Part shown: positions 15,152-18,424 of the stretch, in pieces
Numbering within the stretch: the first letter of the stretch is position 1
How the letters are laid out: each line of letters opens with the position of its first letter
NCBI GenBank assembly: GCA_031267345.1
Contig: JAIRZG010000099.1
Location: forward strand, 1 to 18,424
Length of the DNA stretch: 18,424 nt
From: Zoogloeaceae bacterium
GTDB taxonomy: Bacteria; Pseudomonadota; Gammaproteobacteria; Burkholderiales; Rhodocyclaceae
Reading direction: 5' to 3'
The notes under the pieces: model-generated
The model's input: the letters and a program-made list of their open reading frames with translations, nothing else
Database searches by the model: none
What the model was told of the DNA's origin: nothing
Made by a program: the position numbers and the translations under genes

Positions 15152-16870
15152 ATGCGCCTTCTTCGTCGCCCCGTTCCTGCTGCCGCGCGCGCGCGTCTGG
15201 AAGCGCAGGGGCTTCCCTTTTTGCTGGCGCGGCTCTATGCGGCGCGCGGCGTCACGGATCGCAAGGAACTGGATTACGACCTCAAATCCCTGTTGCCGCC
15301 CGCCGCGCTGACTCACGCCGCCGCCGCCGCCACGTTGCTGGCGGACGCGCTTGAAGCCGGAGCGCGGTTGCTGATTGTGGCGGACTACGATTGCGATGGC
15401 GCGACCGCCTGCGCCGTCGGCCTGCGCGCCCTGCGCCAGATGAGTCTGGGACGCGGCGCGCAGGTGGGTTATCTGGTTCCGGATCGCTTTACCCTGGGCT
15501 ACGGCCTTTCCCCGGCGATTGTGGACATCGCGGCAGCGCAGGAACCGGATCTGATCATCACCGTGGATAACGGCATCGCCAGTCTGGAAGGCGTCGCCCG
15601 CGCCCGCGAACTGGGCATTGCCACCCTGATTACCGATCATCACCTGCCGGGCGGGCAATTGCCGGCAGCGGATTGCATTGTCAATCCCAATCAGCCGGGT
15701 TGCGCCTTTCCGTCCAAACATCTGGCGGGCGTGGGGGTGATGTTTTACGTCATGCTGGCGCTGCGCGCCGAACTGCGCGCGCGCGACTGGTTCGCCGACG
15801 CGCCGGAACCCAATCTGGCGCATCTGCTGGATTTGGTGGCGTTGGGCACGGTGGCGGATGTCGTGCCGCTTGACCACAACAATCGCATTCTGGTCAGTCA
15901 GGGGTTGAAGCGGATGCGCGCCGACCAGCTTTCGCCAGGCATCGCGGCGTTGTTGGCGGCGGCAGGCGTCGCCCGCGCCCGACTTTCCACCTTTGATCTC
16001 GGTTTTATTCTGGGACCGCGCCTGAACGCGGCAGGGCGGCTGGCGGACATGCGAATCGGCATTGAATGCCTGATGGCCGATGATCCCGGCAAGGCGCTGC
16101 AATACGCGCAACAACTGGACGCCTTGAACCGCGAGCGGCGCGAAATCGAAAGCGACATGCGCGATCAGGCGTTCGCCGTGCTGGAATGCCTTGATCCAAA
16201 GGAAGTCCCGCCCGGCATGGCGCTCTTTGAACCCGAATGGCATCAGGGGGTGGTCGGCATTCTGGCGGCGCGCGTCAAGGACAAGTTTCATCGCCCGGTG
16301 TTTGCCTTTGCGCGTGGGGAATCCGGCGAACTTAAGGGGTCGGGGCGGTCGATTCACGGATTGCACCTGCGCGACGCGCTGGATTTGATGTCCAAGCGCG
16401 CGCCGGGGCTGTTGCTGCGTTTTGGCGGTCACGCGGCGGCGGCGGGCGTGAGTTTGAAGGAAGAGGATTTCCCGCGTTTTCGCGCCCTCTTTGCCGAGGT
16501 CGCGCGCGAACGCATTGCTCCGGCGGCGCTGGAACGGGCGCTGGAAACCGACGGCCCGCTGGAAGCCTCCTGCTTCACTCTGGAAACGGCGCGTTTGCTG
16601 GGGCAGGAAATCTGGGGACAGGGTTTTCCCGCGCCGCTCTTCGCCGACGATTTCACGGTTGAACAGGAAAAACTCCTGAAAGACAAACACCTGAAACTGC
16701 GCCTCAACAAAAATGGCCGCAGCATTGAAGGTATGGAATTCAACACCGATGCCCGCATCCCCACCACACCCCGAATGCGCCTCGCCTACCGCCTGAGCGT
16801 CAACGAATATCGCGGTGTCCAGACGCCGCAATTGCTGATTGAATATCGCGGCGAATCGGAAGAGGGATGA
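15152..16870 (+). CDS. recJ: Single-stranded-DNA-specific 5'-3' exonuclease RecJ
   Basis: RecJ degrades single-stranded DNA 5' to 3' in recombination and mismatch/base-excision repair. The 572-residue protein has the DHH-family motifs in order: VADYDCDGATA (Asp78, Asp80, Asp82), ITVDNGIAS with Asp139, TDHHLPGGQLP (Asp162, His163, His164) and LDLVALGTVADVVPL. The DHHA1 half then shows PRLNAAGRLADM, HQGVVGILAARVKDKFHRP, GSGRSIHGLHLRDAL and FGGHAAAAGVSL. An OB-fold region closes the protein (about 470-570). Length is normal. A short dispersed repeat begins directly after the stop codon. Confidence 0.96.
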   Translation: MRLLRRPVPAAARARLEAQGLPFLLARLYAARGVTDRKELDYDLKSLLPPAALTHAAAAATLLADALEAGARLLIVADYDCDGATACAVGLRALRQMSLGRGAQVGYLVPDRFTLGYGLSPAIVDIAAAQEPDLIITVDNGIASLEGVARARELGIATLITDHHLPGGQLPAADCIVNPNQPGCAFPSKHLAGVGVMFYVMLALRAELRARDWFADAPEPNLAHLLDLVALGTVADVVPLDHNNRILVSQGLKRMRADQLSPGIAALLAAAGVARARLSTFDLGFILGPRLNAAGRLADMRIGIECLMADDPGKALQYAQQLDALNRERREIESDMRDQAFAVLECLDPKEVPPGMALFEPEWHQGVVGILAARVKDKFHRPVFAFARGESGELKGSGRSIHGLHLRDALDLMSKRAPGLLLRFGGHAAAAGVSLKEEDFPRFRALFAEVARERIAPAALERALETDGPLEASCFTLETARLLGQEIWGQGFPAPLFADDFTVEQEKLLKDKHLKLRLNKNGRSIEGMEFNTDARIPTTPRMRLAYRLSVNEYRGVQTPQLLIEYRGESEEG

Positions 16871-16898
16871 CGGATGTCCGCTGTCTTCTGTCCTCTGA
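16871..16898 (-). repeat. Short dispersed purine-rich repeat, copy 2 (inverted)
   Basis: Read on the - strand this is TCAGAGGACAGAAGACAGCGGACATCCG. It shares 14 of 15 positions with the core CAGAAGACAG-N-GGAC of the copy at the xerC end (9221-9244), in opposite orientation. It lies immediately after the recJ stop. Confidence 0.5.
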
Positions 16899-16945
16899 AC
16901 CCGTTGATGTGTTAGGCTACTGCTTCCCAGACAAACACGACGTGG

Positions 16946-16951
16946 AGGAAC
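16946..16951 (+). promoter_or_regulatory. Strong Shine-Dalgarno deciding the start at 16957
   Basis: The sequence GTGGAGGAACACACCATG places a near-perfect GGAGG at good distance from ATG 16957. No such site precedes the in-frame ATG at 16867 that overlaps the recJ stop. Confidence 0.6.
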
Positions 16952-16956
16952 ACACC

Positions 16957-17406
16957 ATGCAGGATTTTTCTTCTTTTTGGGTCAACTACCTTGAATACTG
17001 CCAGCGCGCCTGGCTGGACATGGCGCGTCTCTACACTCCGGGATTGACCACATTGACGGGAGCGCCCAAGGTTGAGGCCAAGGGCGCGTTTTTTCCGGCG
17101 CAGATACCCAATGCGCCTTCGGTCGACGCCTGGCTTGCCCTGTTCACCCCCTGGACGCCCAAGATCGAGGCCGAAATCCAGCCCCTGCAACCCGTGCAGG
17201 CCAACGCCGTCGCTGGTCTGGCGGAAGCCGCCCGCGTTTCCATGCGCGTCTTCATGCCCTGGGGCGGCGAATCCTGGCTGGACGCGCTGGCAGGTCAAAA
17301 AAAGACCCCGGCAGCGCCCGCCAAGCAGTCCAAGCAGGAACCCCGCCTGACCAGCGCCGAACGCGCCGTCAGCGAAGCCATCAAACGCAGCAAAACGCAG
17401 GACTGA
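16957..17406 (+). CDS. Uncharacterised 149-residue protein
   Basis: I do not recognise a family with confidence. The protein starts MQDFSSFWVNYLEYCQRAWL, is rich in aromatic residues in its first 30 positions, has a Pro/Ala-rich centre with three tryptophan-containing patches (DAWLALFTPWTPK, FMPWGGESWLDAL), and ends in a basic, probably helical tail (SAERAVSEAIKRSKTQD). There is no signal peptide or membrane span. The N-terminus faintly resembles phasin-like polyhydroxyalkanoate granule proteins, but this is not enough to name it. The strong GGAGG site eight bases upstream fixes ATG 16957 rather than the upstream in-frame ATG at 16867, whose extra residues are encoded by the dispersed repeat. 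It lies between recJ and hypE. Confidence 0.7.
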   Translation: MQDFSSFWVNYLEYCQRAWLDMARLYTPGLTTLTGAPKVEAKGAFFPAQIPNAPSVDAWLALFTPWTPKIEAEIQPLQPVQANAVAGLAEAARVSMRVFMPWGGESWLDALAGQKKTPAAPAKQSKQEPRLTSAERAVSEAIKRSKTQD

Positions 17407-17501
17407 TTCAACACCCCCCCGTCGCCACGCATCATCGCTCTCCCGTAGCGGGAAGGCCCTGATCGGTGGCGCTTCGGGCGTGAGCGTGTCCTGTTCGTCG
17501 T

Positions 17502-18424
17502 ATGCCTTCTCCAATCTCCGCCGCTTCGCTTCCCCCGCTCGTCGAAATGGCGCATGGCGCGGGCGGACGGGCGATGGGGCGGATGATTGAGGCGGTGTTT
17601 GCCCGGCATTTTGATAACGAATGGCTGCGCGCGGGCAATGACGGCGCGGTGTTGCCGGGGCTTTTGCCGAATGAACGGCTGGTGATGGCGACCGACAGCC
17701 ATGTGGTCTCGCCGCTGTTTTTCCCCGGCGGCGACATCGGCTGTCTGGCGGCGCAGGGCACGATAAACGATGTTGCCGTCATGGGCGCGCGTCCCTTGTG
17801 GCTGGCGGCGGCTTTCATTCTGGAAGAAGGTTTACCGTTCGCCGTGCTGGATCGCGTTGTCGCCAGCATGGCGGCGGCGGCGCGACAGGCGGGCGTACCC
17901 GTGGTCACGGGCGACACCAAGGTGGTGGAGCGCGGCAAGGGCGACGGCATCTATATCAACAGCAGCGGCGTGGGCGTTATCGCGCCGGGCGTGGAGCTGA
18001 GCGGCCGCAACTGTTTGCCCGGCGACGCTGTGCTGCTCTCAGGTTATCTGGGAGACCACGGCATCGCGATAGTCGCAACGCGCGAGGGCCTCAACCTTGA
18101 GGTGCCGGTTGCAAGCGACGCGGCCCCGCTGGGCGCGCTTACCCGCTCGGTGCTTGCCGCCGCTCCCCAAACCCGCTGCTTTCGCGACCCTACGCGCGGG
18201 GGCCTGGCGTCTACCTTAAACGAGTTGGCGCGGCAGAGCGGCACGTGTATGCTCGTGGATGAGGCTCTGGTGCCCGTGAGGGATGCCGTTCGCGGCGCGA
18301 GCGACCTGTTGGGCTACGATGTCTATCATCTTGCCAACGAGGGAAAGATGGTGGCAGTCGTGGCGGCAGAGCAGGCCGAGGCGGCGCTTGCCGCCATGCG
18401 TCAAAGCCCCTACGGAGCAGACGC
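17502..18424 (+). CDS. hypE: Hydrogenase maturation protein HypE, partial at the right edge
   Basis: HypE dehydrates the thiocarboxamide made by HypF to a thiocyanate, the source of the cyanide ligands of [NiFe] hydrogenase. The visible 307 residues show the PurM/AIR-synthase-like fold: EMAHGAGGRAMGRMIE, MATDSHVVSPLFFPGGDIGCLA, GTINDVAVMGARPLWL, AFILEEGLPF, VTGDTKVVERGKGDG, LSGYLGDHGIAIVATREGL, CFRDPTRGGLASTLNELARQ and LANEGKMVAVV. The frame is still open at the window end; the final segment with the C-terminal cysteine lies outside. Where relatives commonly have D-D-A-A-V this protein reads NDGAVL. ATG 17502 is the only usable start after the in-frame stop at 17481, though the ribosome binding site is weak. 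It suggests a hyp/hydrogenase cluster to the right. Confidence 0.94.
   Translation, partial: MPSPISAASLPPLVEMAHGAGGRAMGRMIEAVFARHFDNEWLRAGNDGAVLPGLLPNERLVMATDSHVVSPLFFPGGDIGCLAAQGTINDVAVMGARPLWLAAAFILEEGLPFAVLDRVVASMAAAARQAGVPVVTGDTKVVERGKGDGIYINSSGVGVIAPGVELSGRNCLPGDAVLLSGYLGDHGIAIVATREGLNLEVPVASDAAPLGALTRSVLAAAPQTRCFRDPTRGGLASTLNELARQSGTCMLVDEALVPVRDAVRGASDLLGYDVYHLANEGKMVAVVAAEQAEAALAAMRQSPYGAD

Noticed and set aside
14909..16831. A 640-codon open frame on the - strand opposite recJ
   Set aside because: It is the antisense shadow of recJ, an effect of GC-rich codons. The translation is Arg/Gln-rich and has no family motifs, while recJ on the other strand is complete.
17441..17453. Small hairpin TCCCG-TAG-CGGGA before hypE as a terminator
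   Set aside because: The 5-bp stem is short and no T-run follows, so chance is a sufficient explanation in GC-rich DNA.

Overview
The window looks like a piece of a betaproteobacterial chromosome; the order is uncertain. The evidence is gene order: dapF-DUF484-xerC, PHP phosphoesterase-YciO-M50 protease-trpS, and small lipoprotein-recJ are arrangements known from Beta- and Gammaproteobacteria. CcoS and HypE signatures suggest a respiratory lifestyle with cbb3 oxidase and possibly [NiFe] hydrogenase.

Positions 1-5850 are visibly AT-richer than the rest and read as an acquired surface-glycan island. Two cassettes converge. On the + strand are a GtrB-type polyprenyl-phosphate glycosyltransferase, missing its N-terminus at position 58, and a large multi-membrane-span protein that appears frameshifted at a (GT)4 repeat. 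On the - strand is a complete three-gene unit of GtrB, GtrA flippase-like protein and a GT-C-type membrane transferase. Such sets charge undecaprenyl phosphate with a sugar, flip it, and transfer the sugar outside the membrane.

From 6109 the sequence is GC-rich and housekeeping-like: a CYTH triphosphatase-like protein, dapF, a DUF484 protein and xerC (+ strand, tightly spaced). Then, on the - strand and reading from right to left: a phosphomannomutase/phosphoglucomutase ORF, a PHP phosphoesterase, a YciO/Sua5-like protein, a site-2-type protease and trpS. From 14901 the + strand carries a small lipoprotein, recJ, an unrecognised 149-residue protein and the start of hypE, which runs off the window.

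The most unusual feature is the mutase ORF. Its first about 45 residues are a recognisable CcoS/FixS protein (cbb3 oxidase assembly), joined without a stop to a complete AlgC-type mutase. Just upstream, 14417-14900 contains a decayed IS5-family transposase remnant. No RNA genes or CRISPR arrays were recognised.
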